Source of the DNA: CAYUDP01 sp964443725
GTDB taxonomy: Bacteria > Patescibacteriota > Minisyncoccia > Phycocordibacterales > JAKFXT01
Reading direction: 5' to 3'
Assembly: GCA_964443725.1 (NCBI GenBank)
Contig: CAYUDP010000001.1
Coordinates: 1 to 64,000 of the forward strand
Length of the DNA: 64,000 nucleotides
A program made the translations under genes and the position numbers. Shown piece after piece: positions 45,256-55,149 of the stretch. How positions within the stretch are numbered: the stretch's first letter is position 1; the number at the start of each line of letters is the position of its first letter. The notes below the pieces were generated by a model, which saw only the letters and a list, made by a program, of their open reading frames with translations, was not told the origin of the DNA and searched no databases.

Positions 45256-45555
45256 CTAAATAAGTTTTGTTTTTTTGTATTCTTCTATTACCCCACGAAC
45301 ATTGTCGTCGAATATTTTTTGGAAATCCGGAACATTTTTTTCTAGGAAATTTCTTATAGCCTCTTCGTCTTTTGAATCTGCCACAGCATCGAATTCTTCG
45401 TTTTTGTCCTCAGGAACTTCTTTTATTGTTTGCATTATTGTGAGGATGATAGCTTTCTCAGACAATTTCAATAAAATATCTTTTTGCTCCGGCTCCGATA
45501 GATCTTCTATGCCGAGCATTTTTATCATTTCTTTTATTTGTTCTTTTGTGTCCAT
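45256..45555 (-). CDS. small helical acidic protein, DUF5663-like
   Basis: The 99 residues start MDTKEQIKEMIKMLGIEDLS at 45555. The pattern LGIEDLSEPEQKDILLKLSEKAIIL and VPEDKNEEFDAV fits the DUF5663 type of small proteins common in CPR genomes; this match is from memory. The gene is next to the long coiled-coil membrane protein gene. Confidence 0.6.
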   Translation of the reverse strand: MDTKEQIKEMIKMLGIEDLSEPEQKDILLKLSEKAIILTIMQTIKEVPEDKNEEFDAVADSKDEEAIRNFLEKNVPDFQKIFDDNVRGVIEEYKKTKLI

Positions 45556-45556
45556 A

Positions 45557-47944
45557 TTATACTGTTTGTTGATTTGAGAATGCACTTTGTGCTGGGGCTG
45601 TTTTGTAGTTTGTCCTTGCGGTTGCTTCGGCACATCTTTCGAGTAGTGAACCGACGGTTTCTCCATCTTTTATGTCGGTTGTTCCGACGCCGTTTAGGAA
45701 CATCTTTGAATACAGAAGGGTTTGGACATTTTTTATGTCGGAGGCACTAAGTCCGAACTTCTTTGCTAGTTCAGTAGGTTCTCCAGTTCTTATTTCACTT
45801 GCGCTTAAGTCTTTGAAATTTTTGAAAACCTCTGCGCCATTTTTTGCTCCGAATCCTAAGAACCCATCTGACCCGATGTTTTTTACCCACTCATCCATAT
45901 TTATTTTTGTTAGGGTGGCTATTTGTTCTTGGGTCGGACTTGCGGTGGCTTCTAAGGTCGAAACTCCTATATTTGGGAATGGTGTATCCATGCCGAGAGA
46001 CGTTTTAACATTCGAGCCTTTACTGTTAGATGGATTGGGTGGGGGCGGTGGAGTTGTATTTTGACTTGGAGGATTTGTCCCCCTTTGGGCTTCAGTTGTA
46101 GGTTTGCTTTGTGATTTCTGGGCTGCGTCTGCACGCTGCTTTGCTTCCAAGTTTTGTATTTGGGCGTTAAGAATAGCAATTTCGTTTGTGATCTCAACTT
46201 TCCTTGCTGTTCCTACTGGGGCTGAAACGGCGGGGTTTGGAGCGAGACTTGGGTTGCCAAATGCTGGACGGAAGTTTGCTTCATTTCTTGCGATTTGTGC
46301 ATTTACTTCTGCAAGTTCAGCTTTTTTGCTCTCGAGATTTTTCTTTAACGTATCAATGTTTGTAAGTGGAACAGCTTGTTCCTGTGTGTATATCTGTGGG
46401 TCTCTCGAAACTATGAATTGATTAGTTTCAGATTGAGGTGAAGGTGCTCTATCAACTATAGGAGCACTATCCCCGCTTTGGGTAGGGGCTTTTGTCTCGG
46501 CTTTGGACACTCCAGCTACTGATTCATCCAGTTTTTTTGCCTCAGGCGCTGGGGTTCCTGTTGTTTGGGTAGGGGTCTTGGCTTCGGGGGGTGTTACTTT
46601 TTTAGCGGATTCTGCTGCCTTGCCGACAAGTGCCCCTGCAACTGGACTATCATTACCTAGTGAGTCTTTATTCTCATAATATTTATATAATATTCCACCG
46701 GCAAGTATTCCAAGTATTGCGCCTGCTGTCGCATATATTTTTCTCTTATTCCTTTCAAAGAAATCTCTGTTGAATATTTCTTTTAATCTTTCGAGGTTTG
46801 TTGTTGGGCCAACTTGTTCCGGTGCGTTTTGTGCAACATTGGGTTCTGGGCTTTGTATGACCTGTGCAACGCCGGGCTCTATTCTACCTGTAGTGTCTGC
46901 TATTGGCAGTGTTGTCACATTTAAAATCTCGTCCGGAATGTCTATAGTTTCAACTATTGGAGGAGTATTGTTTTCACTTTGATTTGGCACGGTCTCCGTC
47001 TGGGCTATATCTTGTGTTGGCTCTGGGGTGTTAGGTGTCGGGTTTGCTTGTTGCGCCGTGGTACTGCCGGCCTCTTTGACTTCCTCTACCTTGTTTTCTG
47101 ATACCTTAGTTGGTTCGGTTGCAATTTTTTCACCATGAGTAAATATTTCGTTATAGTCTTCAGCAACTTTGGCAAAATCTTTTTCGTCGATTTTCTCAAA
47201 ATCCATTGGGTCTTTAGCTACAAATTTTCTTGCGGGTCTGCCTGAAGTTTTTATTGTTTGATGTGGGGCGTCAGCTCCAGAGGTTTCTTCTTGATTTGTA
47301 AGAGTTTCTTCGGCGGAAACTGGGTCTTTTATAGGGCTGTCTGGATTCAATATACTTTCAATAGTCTCAATGTCATTCGTGACATTAACTTCTGGTGTAT
47401 CTGATATTTGATCCAAAATTTTTCTTATATCCCCCCTAATTCCTGCCATCATCCTCTCAGTGTCAGTCTTCTCAATTTCTATAGCGACTTTTTGATCCGT
47501 GAGGGTTTTTATCTGGGTTTCTAAGACCCTCGTCCCATCCTCTAGTCCTTTAAGTTCACTAGTTTCCAAGATTAATTGATTGAGGTCTTCTATCTCTTCA
47601 TCAATTTTGTCCGGTGAATAAATTAGTCTTGCCCCATCTTTTACAAGGTCTCTTCCTGTTGCAATCTTTGGATTTCCGCTGTTTATATCTCTAAGTTTTT
47701 TTATTCTTTCTTTGCGACGCTTATGGATTTCGCTTTTTTGGGCAGATATTCTTTTTATCTCCCCGTCTATCTTGGCCAGTTCTTTGATTTTATCTTCCAA
47801 CTTTTTTCCAATGGAAAAAAGTTCTGTTGTTTTTGTCCTTAAATCATTAGAAAGTTTAAGAGCCTCTTCTTTAAGAAGCCTCCCTTCCTCTTCATATCTA
47901 TTTTTTGGGGCATTGGGCATGTCTTCTACAATCATAAGAAACAA
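45557..47944 (-). CDS. large coiled-coil membrane protein, Pro-rich
   Basis: The 795-residue protein (start possibly 47935) has an N-terminal coiled coil (residues 10-190), an acidic and Pro/Thr/Gln-rich linker, one TM (YATAGAILGILAGGILYKYY) near residue 410, a second coiled coil (LESKKAELAEVNAQIARNEANF) and a C-terminal globular part (GMDTPFPNIGVSTLEATASP onward). The function is unknown; the layout suggests a cytoplasm-to-envelope scaffold. Confidence 0.65.
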   Translation of the reverse strand: MFLMIVEDMPNAPKNRYEEEGRLLKEEALKLSNDLRTKTTELFSIGKKLEDKIKELAKIDGEIKRISAQKSEIHKRRKERIKKLRDINSGNPKIATGRDLVKDGARLIYSPDKIDEEIEDLNQLILETSELKGLEDGTRVLETQIKTLTDQKVAIEIEKTDTERMMAGIRGDIRKILDQISDTPEVNVTNDIETIESILNPDSPIKDPVSAEETLTNQEETSGADAPHQTIKTSGRPARKFVAKDPMDFEKIDEKDFAKVAEDYNEIFTHGEKIATEPTKVSENKVEEVKEAGSTTAQQANPTPNTPEPTQDIAQTETVPNQSENNTPPIVETIDIPDEILNVTTLPIADTTGRIEPGVAQVIQSPEPNVAQNAPEQVGPTTNLERLKEIFNRDFFERNKRKIYATAGAILGILAGGILYKYYENKDSLGNDSPVAGALVGKAAESAKKVTPPEAKTPTQTTGTPAPEAKKLDESVAGVSKAETKAPTQSGDSAPIVDRAPSPQSETNQFIVSRDPQIYTQEQAVPLTNIDTLKKNLESKKAELAEVNAQIARNEANFRPAFGNPSLAPNPAVSAPVGTARKVEITNEIAILNAQIQNLEAKQRADAAQKSQSKPTTEAQRGTNPPSQNTTPPPPPNPSNSKGSNVKTSLGMDTPFPNIGVSTLEATASPTQEQIATLTKINMDEWVKNIGSDGFLGFGAKNGAEVFKNFKDLSASEIRTGEPTELAKKFGLSASDIKNVQTLLYSKMFLNGVGTTDIKDGETVGSLLERCAEATARTNYKTAPAQSAFSNQQTV

Positions 47945-48001
47945 TAATTTTTCTTATTGTAACATTGCTATTAATAATCCGCGTTATTTTTTATATAGAA
48001 C

Positions 48002-48010
48002 TTATCCACA
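48002..48010 (+). promoter_or_regulatory. perfect DnaA box
   Basis: TTATCCACA lies in the intergenic region between the divergent coiled-coil and M23 peptidase genes. Confidence 0.5.
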
Positions 48011-48143
48011 ACGATTTTTTGTCTAGGTTGACTTTCTCCCCCCGCTTTATATATTTGAATAGTCAGTTTCGATAGAAAACAACAGAAAACCTTTATTTTA
48101 GGCCGTATTCATTTACTGAACCCCTTAATTTAATTGGCTTATA

Positions 48144-49223
48144 GTGTCTATAGATAGAAAAAATAAGAATTCCCCCATTTTATATTTGGGTGGCAAAAAG
48201 ACGAGAGATTATGTCTCTAGGGCTGTTTTTATTTTTGTTTTTACAATGTTTCCCTTGTATGCGAGGGCGGATTTTCTGTCTTCCATAAAAACTTTTTTTG
48301 GATTTAGTGATGTTAAGGCTGATGAGAAAATAATGATGAATGCTCAGACAGCCCCTCTTCTTGAGAGTAAGGTTAGTGTTGATAGTTCATCATCAACAAA
48401 ATCGATAGATAATGTTGCCGTTGTTAATGGCTCGGCTCTTCTTTCTGAGGAGGGGCCTATGGGAGGTGCTTCAGACTTAGCTGAGAAGACTGAGGCTGGG
48501 CATATCAGTTTGTACGTTGTGAGAGATGGAGATAGCCTGGCTAGTATCGCAAAAATGTTTGGTGTATCTAAGAACACTATTATTTGGGCTAATGATTTGA
48601 AAGGTGCTTCTGTGCATGAGGGGGATACACTTGTTATTTTGCCTATATCTGGAGTGAAGAAGATTGTGGAGAAGGGTGATACCTTGAAATCTCTAGCCAA
48701 GAAATACCGGGCCGATGAAAAAGAAATCGCCCAATATAATGATCTTCCAGAAGATGGAAGTTTGACTCTTGGAGATGAGATTATAATTCCTGATGGCGAA
48801 ATAGCTCCAAGTACTCTGGGTACGTCAAAGGGTAGTAAACCAACGAGTAAACTAAGGGGTGCAAATGGTCCAGAATTTGCCGGGTACTATATAAGGCCTT
48901 TGACTGGTGGCAAAAAGACTCAAGGGTTGCATGGATATAACGGAGTAGACTTGGCAAATTATTATGGGGCGCCTGTTATGGCTTCTGCTTCAGGAGTAGT
49001 TATGATTAGTAAGTCATATGGCTGGAATGGTGGATATGGGAATTATATTGTTATACAACATGGGAATGGAACACAGACCCTATATGGTCACTTGAGTGGA
49101 AACAATGTTACTGCTGGACAAATGGTTTCTCAGGGGGATGTTATTGGTTATCTTGGAAACTCTGGAAAATCAACGGGGCCACATCTTCACTTCGAAATCC
49201 GTGGTGCCAAGAACCCGTTTTAA
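48144..49223 (+). CDS. LysM-M23 peptidoglycan metallopeptidase
   Basis: The 359-residue protein has an N-terminal hydrophobic segment (AVFIFVFTMFPLYARA) and two LysM domains (YVVRDGDSLASIAKMFGVS; IVEKGDTLKSLAKKYRA). A LytM/M23 domain follows with HGYNGVDLA (His/Asp zinc ligands) and HLHFEIR. It cleaves peptide crosslinks in the wall, probably in division or envelope remodelling. The GTG start at 48144 is uncertain because a TATAGT box touches it; a start a few codons in is possible. Confidence 0.9.
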   Translation: MSIDRKNKNSPILYLGGKKTRDYVSRAVFIFVFTMFPLYARADFLSSIKTFFGFSDVKADEKIMMNAQTAPLLESKVSVDSSSSTKSIDNVAVVNGSALLSEEGPMGGASDLAEKTEAGHISLYVVRDGDSLASIAKMFGVSKNTIIWANDLKGASVHEGDTLVILPISGVKKIVEKGDTLKSLAKKYRADEKEIAQYNDLPEDGSLTLGDEIIIPDGEIAPSTLGTSKGSKPTSKLRGANGPEFAGYYIRPLTGGKKTQGLHGYNGVDLANYYGAPVMASASGVVMISKSYGWNGGYGNYIVIQHGNGTQTLYGHLSGNNVTAGQMVSQGDVIGYLGNSGKSTGPHLHFEIRGAKNPF

Positions 49224-49227
49224 ATAT

Positions 49228-50754
49228 TTATTGTTGGGTTTTGTTTCTATATTGGAGGGCTTCCAGTATGTGTTCAACTGACACTGCGTCACTTCCTTCG
49301 ATATCTGCTATTGTGCGAGCGAGTTTTATCAATTTGTGATAAACCCTTGGTGATATTTGCATTTTTTCGGCAGCTGAGTTTAAGGTATTTCTAGTTTTTT
49401 CATCTAGAGGCACGAACTCTTCTATTTCTTTCGAATTCATTTGCCCATTGAGTTTTATTTTTCTTTTTGAGTTCGTGAAGCGGGTCTCTTGGGTTTTTCT
49501 TACTTTTTCTATTTTGTCTCTAATTTTTTTACTTTCATTGTTTTCAGAACTTTTTTGAGATAATTTGTCGTAATTTATAAGTGGGACATTGATCCACATA
49601 TCTATTCTATCTGAGATTGGGCCAGTTATTTTCTTCTTGTATCTTTCTATTGATATTGGAGTACATGTACATGTTCTACTTGAACCTAAGTTGCCACATG
49701 GACAAGGATTTAGTGCGGCGACAAGTATGAAGTCCGCTGGAAAAACACCCACTCCTTTTGCTCTTGCTACGGAAATTTTTTTATCCTCGAGAGGTTCTCT
49801 TAGTGCGTCTATTACTCGTTTTTCAAATTCGGGGAATTCGTCCAAAAACAATACTCCCCTATGTGAAAGAGTTATTTCTCCTGGTTTTGGGTAAACTCCC
49901 CCTCCAACCAAGGAGACGTATGACGAGGTGTGGTGGGGTGATCTGAATGGTGGCTGTGTTATATAGTCAGTCTCTAGTGCACCAGCTATCGAGTGTATGG
50001 AAGTCACTTCTATAATCTCGTCGTACGTAAGAGGCGGAAGAATACCTTGTAGAGCTTTTGCTAGCATGGTTTTACCAGTACCGGCGGGACCAAATAATGA
50101 AATATTGTGTCCACCAGATGCTGAGATGAGAAGCCCTCTTTTGCCGGCTTCTTGTCCTTTTATATCGCTTATATCAATCTCAGGTTCTACTTCAGTGTTT
50201 TTTATATCGTCTCCAGTTGTCTCTTGTATTTTCTTTTTTCCAGTTAGATGGTCGATTACTTCTTTTAGGTTTTTTGTTGGAAAGATTTTTATGCCTTTTA
50301 TCAATTGGGCTTCTTTGGAATTTTTCTCTGGTATGAAAATTTCTTCAAAACCTGCGTCTTTGGCTGTTTTTACTAAAGAGAGTGTACCTCTGATGGGGCG
50401 TACTCCACCGTCTAAAGAAAGTTCCCCGAGGAATATTTTGTTTTTGTTATTGAAATCAACTTCCTTACTTGATAGTAAGTATGAGAGCGCCATTGATAAG
50501 TCAAAAGAAGAGCCTTCTTTTTTCAATGAAGCTGGTGCAAGCGAAATCACCACTTTTACATTTTTAGCCTTTGGAGATTTAAAGCCACTATTTTTTATGG
50601 CTGCACTTATTCTGTCCCGAGCTTCTTCCACTGCTTTGTCGGGTAGCCCTACTATTGAAAATGAGTATAGGCCAGGGGAAGTGTCGACTTCAACGTCAAC
50701 GATACGCCCAGACAGTAGATCTGTTTGGGCGCTGAAACAATGGGCGAAAGCCAT
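49228..50754 (-). CDS. comM: ComM/YifB family Mg-chelatase-like ATPase
   Basis: The 508-residue protein has the N-terminal Lon-protease-like domain (IVDVEVDTSPGLYSFSIVGLPD, LAPASLKKEGSSFDL), then AAA+ with Walker A GPAGTGKTMLAKAL and LFLDEFPEF, and the C-terminal MgChl-C domain. In Vibrio ComM is a helicase for branch migration in natural transformation. It fits a DNA-uptake lifestyle together with PilB and the T4SS-like operon. Confidence 0.93.
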   Translation of the reverse strand: MAFAHCFSAQTDLLSGRIVDVEVDTSPGLYSFSIVGLPDKAVEEARDRISAAIKNSGFKSPKAKNVKVVISLAPASLKKEGSSFDLSMALSYLLSSKEVDFNNKNKIFLGELSLDGGVRPIRGTLSLVKTAKDAGFEEIFIPEKNSKEAQLIKGIKIFPTKNLKEVIDHLTGKKKIQETTGDDIKNTEVEPEIDISDIKGQEAGKRGLLISASGGHNISLFGPAGTGKTMLAKALQGILPPLTYDEIIEVTSIHSIAGALETDYITQPPFRSPHHTSSYVSLVGGGVYPKPGEITLSHRGVLFLDEFPEFEKRVIDALREPLEDKKISVARAKGVGVFPADFILVAALNPCPCGNLGSSRTCTCTPISIERYKKKITGPISDRIDMWINVPLINYDKLSQKSSENNESKKIRDKIEKVRKTQETRFTNSKRKIKLNGQMNSKEIEEFVPLDEKTRNTLNSAAEKMQISPRVYHKLIKLARTIADIEGSDAVSVEHILEALQYRNKTQQ

Positions 50755-50757
50755 AAA

Positions 50758-51120
50758 TTATTGGTTGTCTTTATGCAGAATACAAGTATCGGCCGCTGGA
50801 TTGGCGTCGAGTCTCTCCTCTTCTATTGTATTTTGGCAAATCTTACAAACCCCATATTCTCCGTTGTCTATTTTTGATAGGGACTCTTTTACTTTGTTAT
50901 ATCTTATTTCCAACTCTTTCAGTATGGCACTATTGCCTTCAAATTCTTGCATCATTTCCCCAACCTCTTCCTCATCAGCCATATCGACGTCAATATCAGA
51001 TGGTGCAGTTGCCTCCCAATCGTTTGGGTTACTGGGATTTTTCCTCCCAACAGACTTAAGTTCCTCTTCTAAAGTATTTAGCTCTTCTAGGAGAGCAACT
51101 TTGTATTTGTCAGTATTCAT
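50758..51120 (-). CDS. TraR/DksA family zinc-finger protein
   Basis: The protein has 120 residues from MNTDKYKVALLEELNTL (51120). It is an N-terminal coiled coil followed by GEYGVCKICQNTIEEERLDANPAADTC-ILH. The first pair is CxxC, the last is C-x2-H, so one Cys is replaced by His. Family members act on RNA polymerase. The neighbouring comM gene starts 4 bp away. Confidence 0.85.
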   Translation of the reverse strand: MNTDKYKVALLEELNTLEEELKSVGRKNPSNPNDWEATAPSDIDVDMADEEEVGEMMQEFEGNSAILKELEIRYNKVKESLSKIDNGEYGVCKICQNTIEEERLDANPAADTCILHKDNQ

Positions 51121-51171
51121 ACAAAAATGATAGCAAAGCGTAAACAAAAGGCAAATAGTCAAAAAAGCTTA

Positions 51172-52404
51172 TTAGCGGGTCACTTCTTTTGAACTTATTT
51201 CTCGGACTATTTCATCCATTGTCTCGGGTGTTGCAACTATCAAGAGCTTACTTCCATGGTCGACGAATGAGTAAAACATTAATAGGTTTCCAGATTCACT
51301 GTAGAGAGCTCGTGTATCTTGGTTGTGAATTATCGCATCTCTGAATTTTCTTCTTCTTGAAACTGAGTCGCTAGCACTTGGGTAGCTCATTTCGTTTGCT
51401 GGTCTTAAGATCTTGCCAAGGTCGTCTTCAAGACTTGGTTCCCATTTGAACATTTCGGCGAGAGCGTTTTCATATACAGGTACGTCGAACAGTAAATACC
51501 CGGTACTCTTGTTGTCTGTAAGGTGAAATCCAATTGTGAAATTTTTTGAAAGGGACTGTATTAGTTTGGCACTTGCTCTCAAGTTTAGTGCCAAAAAGAA
51601 TTCTGATACACTGGCCATCCTCTCTTCAGTTCCTTTACCTGTTTTTATATCAAGAATTTTATTTTTTCCGTCAAAATTAAGGCCATTATCTCGTGTACTT
51701 ATTATGGCTTCTCTTAAATAACTCTCTGTACTTCCGTCTATGTTAATTATTTCAGGAACAGCTCTTTTTGAAGTGTCGGTATTGTCTAACTCAGGAGTTG
51801 ATGTGGCAATCTGGTTGGGGCGATTTTTTATTTCATATAGATTGTTAACAATATTTGAAATGACCCCAGTTTTGGCGAGTAAAACAAATGTGACCCCTGC
51901 GAATATAAGAAAAGTTGAAAGCCCGAAAATTATTTTCATCCACAATCCACTTTTATTTTTTTCTGGTAGATCAAGTTTAGGGGGCAAAATCATACCCTTC
52001 TTGTCTTGTTCTCTTGCGGCTATTGAAAAGACGCTTGATTTGCCCATTTTTGCTGCATCTGCTAAATCCGTCTTTAGGGTTCTTACATTTTGTATTATTG
52101 GAGGAGGGGCAATATTTTGAACAGAGATGTTTTTAAGTTTTTCTGCAATATTTGGGTGATCTGGGTTTTTTTCTTCGTAATCTTTTTCTTCCTGTTTTTC
52201 TTTTGCCTGTTCGGCACTGCCGTTTATTTCAAGTAAATCAGCAATGCTGCGTCGCTCTTTGCCACCACTTGAAGCAGGTGTAGACACCGATCCATTGTCA
52301 GAATCTTTGATAAGCATTTTTTCTATATCTTCTTTGCTGAATTCTTTTTTGCCCAAGATATCTGGATTTGTCTCAGGTACATCAAAAACCTTGTTGTCGT
52401 CCAT
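51172..52404 (-). CDS. single-TM protein with large extracytoplasmic domain
   Basis: The 410 residues begin with a disordered cytoplasmic part (about 1-145). A TM (IIFGLSTFLIFAGVTFVLLAK) and an alpha/beta outer domain follow. I do not recognise it. No catalytic motif is seen. Confidence 0.6.
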   Translation of the reverse strand: MDDNKVFDVPETNPDILGKKEFSKEDIEKMLIKDSDNGSVSTPASSGGKERRSIADLLEINGSAEQAKEKQEEKDYEEKNPDHPNIAEKLKNISVQNIAPPPIIQNVRTLKTDLADAAKMGKSSVFSIAAREQDKKGMILPPKLDLPEKNKSGLWMKIIFGLSTFLIFAGVTFVLLAKTGVISNIVNNLYEIKNRPNQIATSTPELDNTDTSKRAVPEIINIDGSTESYLREAIISTRDNGLNFDGKNKILDIKTGKGTEERMASVSEFFLALNLRASAKLIQSLSKNFTIGFHLTDNKSTGYLLFDVPVYENALAEMFKWEPSLEDDLGKILRPANEMSYPSASDSVSRRRKFRDAIIHNQDTRALYSESGNLLMFYSFVDHGSKLLIVATPETMDEIVREISSKEVTR

Positions 52405-52500
52405 AGCAATATATTATCATGAAGACTTTTTTTTCTTACAATAAATTGTTCAAATATAAAAAACAGAAAGTTAATTTCTGCTTTTTATATTTCTTTTTAT

Positions 52501-54696
52501 CTAGTTTGTAATTTCTCTCTTGAAGCCATTTGGACCTTCTTTGTTTGGAGGAACACTTCCGTTCTGAGGTGGTTTTATTCCCTTGTTTTCCGCAAATTTT
52601 GGATCCGCGAGTTTTATGGAGAGGTTTATTCTACCTCTATCATCTATTTCTTTTACAGCGACAGGCACCTTTTCGCCTTCTCTTAGGGCTTCTGAAACTT
52701 TTTCTATTCTGAATGGGGCGATTTCTGAAATGTGAACCAAACCCTCAGCGTTATATCCGATTTTTACAAAGGCTCCGAAGTCCATTATTTTTACAACGAC
52801 GCCTTCAAATTTTTCACCAGCTCTATATTCATGTGTCATCTCTTCTATTATTTGAAGAGCTTTCTTTGCACCTTCATCTTTCCCAGTGATGAAGACAGAC
52901 CCGTCGTCTTCGATGTTTATCTCTGTTAGAGTTTGTTCACGAATTTGGTTGATTGTTTTTCCGCCACTTCCGATTACAAGGCCGATTTGGTCTGGCTGTA
53001 TTTTCGTGGTTAGTATTCTCGGAGCTCTTGGAGAGAGTTCTTTTCTCGGTTCTGGGATAGCCTTGGTTAGAACTTCTAGGATTTGCAATCTTGCTTCTTT
53101 CGCATCTCGCATTGCTTCTTCTAGTATTTTTACTGGCACACCATCAACTTTTATATCTAGTTGTATCGCTGTTACTCCGTTTTTTGTACCAGCAACTTTG
53201 AAATCCATATCCCCATGATGATCTTCTGGGCCTTGTATATCGGTTAAGACTTTATATTTACCACCCTCTCCTAACATAAGTCCCATGGCGATACCGGCAA
53301 CTGGAGCCTTAATAGGGACTCCTCCATCCATGAGGGCAAGAGTTGATGCGCAGACTGATCCCATGGAGGTTGATCCATTAGAGGCCATTGCTTCAGACAC
53401 TAGTCTTATTGTGTAAGGGAATTCTTCTTTGCTTGGGATGACTCCAAATAGAGCCTTCTCTGCGAGAGCTCCATGACCTATCATGCGACGATTTGTACCA
53501 CCCATTTTTCCTGTTTCTCCAGTTGAAAATGGTGGGAAGTTATAGTGATGCATGAAATGTTTTTTTACTTCGCCTATGTTTTCTACTGAATCAATAACAA
53601 GCGAGTCTTCTGGTCCCCCCAAGGTTAAAGCTGAGAATATGTGAGTCCCACCTCTAAAGAAAATACCTGATCCATGTAGGGCTGGAGATATACCACCAGC
53701 TTCTGCATATAGAGATCTCAACTCTTTGAAGCCTCTGCCATCTGCGCGTAAGTCCTCATCGATAGCTATTTTGTGTATATATTTGTCGATTTCTTCATCG
53801 TAATGTTGCATGGCTTCAGCCTTTCTGTTTTCGTACGCGGATAATTTCTCGTCGAAAACATCACCCCACTTGTCCATTAGTTCATTTATTTTTTCTTTCC
53901 CTGGTCCGGACAATACTGCTTCTCTTACTTTTGGCATGATTTCACTCTCAAAGGTTTTTATTATTTCCTCTGGGAGTTTATCTTGAGGCATGCTTCTCTT
54001 TTCTTTACCGATTTCTTTTATTATATTCTCTTGGAATTTTTGTATCTCGTTTATGTATTTTACTGCTTCGTTAAAGGCCTGAGACAAAGTATCCTCATCG
54101 ACTTCTTTGCTTGCCGTTTCAATCATATTTATAGTCCCGTCTTTACCACAAACAACCATCTCTAGATCAAGTGCTTCGCTTCTGTCTAAAAATGTTGGAT
54201 TTATTTGGAAAGAGTTCTCTCCTTTTTTTCTTATTATTCTTACTGAACCCACAGGCCCGCGCCATGGGATATTGGAGACTCCAAGGGCAATAGATGAAGC
54301 TATGACACCCAGTATGTCTGGATCTTCCTCGTCTATTGCAAGTGTTGTCACTACAACCTGAACCTCATTTCTTATGTATTGTGGGAATAATGGACGGATT
54401 GTTCTGTCTACGATTCTGCCGGATAAGATCGCATCTTCTGATGGACGACCTTCTCTGCGCACATACTGGCTACCTAATATTTGCCCCGAGGCGTAAAACC
54501 TTTCTTCATAATCAACTGTAAGTGGGAAATAATCTATTCCTTCTCTTTTGTTTTTCCCCATAACAGCTGTGGCCATAACGGCTGTGTTTCCGTACTTTAG
54601 TATGACGGAGCCGTTTGTTTGATCGGCAAGTTCACTGAATTCGGCAGTTAAGGTTTTACCCGCCCACTCTATGGAGTAATTTTTTCTTTGCATCAT
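52501..54696 (-). CDS. pnp: polynucleotide phosphorylase
   Basis: The product is 731 residues from ATG 54696 (MMQRKNYS; the next ATG is at 54693). Two RNase PH cores are present, the first with EERFYASGQILGSQY and REGRPSEDAILSGRIVDRTIRPLF and the second with GTHIFSALTLGGPEDS and MDFKVAGTKNGVTAIQLDIK. A KH domain (IGLVIGSGGKTINQIREQT) and an S1 domain (GVVVKIMDFGAFVKIGYNAEGLVHISEI) follow. It degrades RNA 3'-5' by phosphorolysis. In many bacteria rpsO is directly upstream; here islands and the NYN gene separate them. Confidence 0.96.
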   Translation of the reverse strand: MMQRKNYSIEWAGKTLTAEFSELADQTNGSVILKYGNTAVMATAVMGKNKREGIDYFPLTVDYEERFYASGQILGSQYVRREGRPSEDAILSGRIVDRTIRPLFPQYIRNEVQVVVTTLAIDEEDPDILGVIASSIALGVSNIPWRGPVGSVRIIRKKGENSFQINPTFLDRSEALDLEMVVCGKDGTINMIETASKEVDEDTLSQAFNEAVKYINEIQKFQENIIKEIGKEKRSMPQDKLPEEIIKTFESEIMPKVREAVLSGPGKEKINELMDKWGDVFDEKLSAYENRKAEAMQHYDEEIDKYIHKIAIDEDLRADGRGFKELRSLYAEAGGISPALHGSGIFFRGGTHIFSALTLGGPEDSLVIDSVENIGEVKKHFMHHYNFPPFSTGETGKMGGTNRRMIGHGALAEKALFGVIPSKEEFPYTIRLVSEAMASNGSTSMGSVCASTLALMDGGVPIKAPVAGIAMGLMLGEGGKYKVLTDIQGPEDHHGDMDFKVAGTKNGVTAIQLDIKVDGVPVKILEEAMRDAKEARLQILEVLTKAIPEPRKELSPRAPRILTTKIQPDQIGLVIGSGGKTINQIREQTLTEINIEDDGSVFITGKDEGAKKALQIIEEMTHEYRAGEKFEGVVVKIMDFGAFVKIGYNAEGLVHISEIAPFRIEKVSEALREGEKVPVAVKEIDDRGRINLSIKLADPKFAENKGIKPPQNGSVPPNKEGPNGFKREITN

Positions 54697-54822
54697 AAAA
54701 CTTGGGCGATCTGCACATTCTAGACCTGAAAGTTTTTTCACCTTCAAACCTATTTATGTGAAGACCGCGATTATCTTTTAATAATCTCTACTTTAGCAGA
54801 AGACAAAAACTTTACAATAAAA

Positions 54823-54847
54823 TTAAAAAGCCGGACTAAAGTCCGGC
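54823..54847 (-). terminator. terminator of GC-rich island 4
   Basis: On the minus strand GCCGGAC-TTTA-GTCCGGC is followed by TTTTT. A textbook intrinsic terminator. Confidence 0.9.
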
Positions 54848-55027
54848 CGGCAACCCAGGAGGGCGAGCGTTGGGGTCGGGGTGGGGTTCGCTCGAGCCCT
54901 CCTGGGGGCAATTTTTCGACAGTATGAAAATCGTTTGGGTTTCCTGAGCTTCCAGAACTTTTCGTGGTCTGCACTTTTTGTGCTGTGTATAGGGTTGTCC
55001 CAAAACCACTTCTGGCCTTCTCTCATG

Positions 55028-55069
55028 AATCAAACGATCCAAGCCTGTAATCAAACGATCCAAGCCTGT
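55028..55069 (-). repeat. 21-bp tandem repeat x2
   Basis: Two identical 21-bp copies in tandem. On the minus strand they read through the mini-ORF as two copies of a seven-codon unit (RLGSFDx). Confidence 0.85.
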
Positions 55070-55149
55070 CTCGCGCCATCATCATCTACTTCTAATATTC
55101 TACCGACTGGCTGGCGCTTTGGCCCCTCGGTGAAATTGATTCTTTTAGT

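Larger units (their letters stand above)
54823..55143 (-). ncRNA. GC-rich transcript, small RNA or mini-ORF (island 4)
   Basis: A transcript of about 320 nt is defined by the promoter at 55150-55178 and the terminator at 54823-54847. A second strong hairpin (CCCAGGAGGGC.GAGCG paired with its complement, 54854-54906) precedes the terminator. A 20-codon ORF at 55085-55023 (MMMARDRLGSFDYRLGSFDS) contains the tandem repeat and overlaps a second ATG (55026), whose 67-codon frame runs into the terminator. Neither frame looks like a normal protein. I favour a structured RNA or regulated leader, at modest confidence. Confidence 0.4.
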
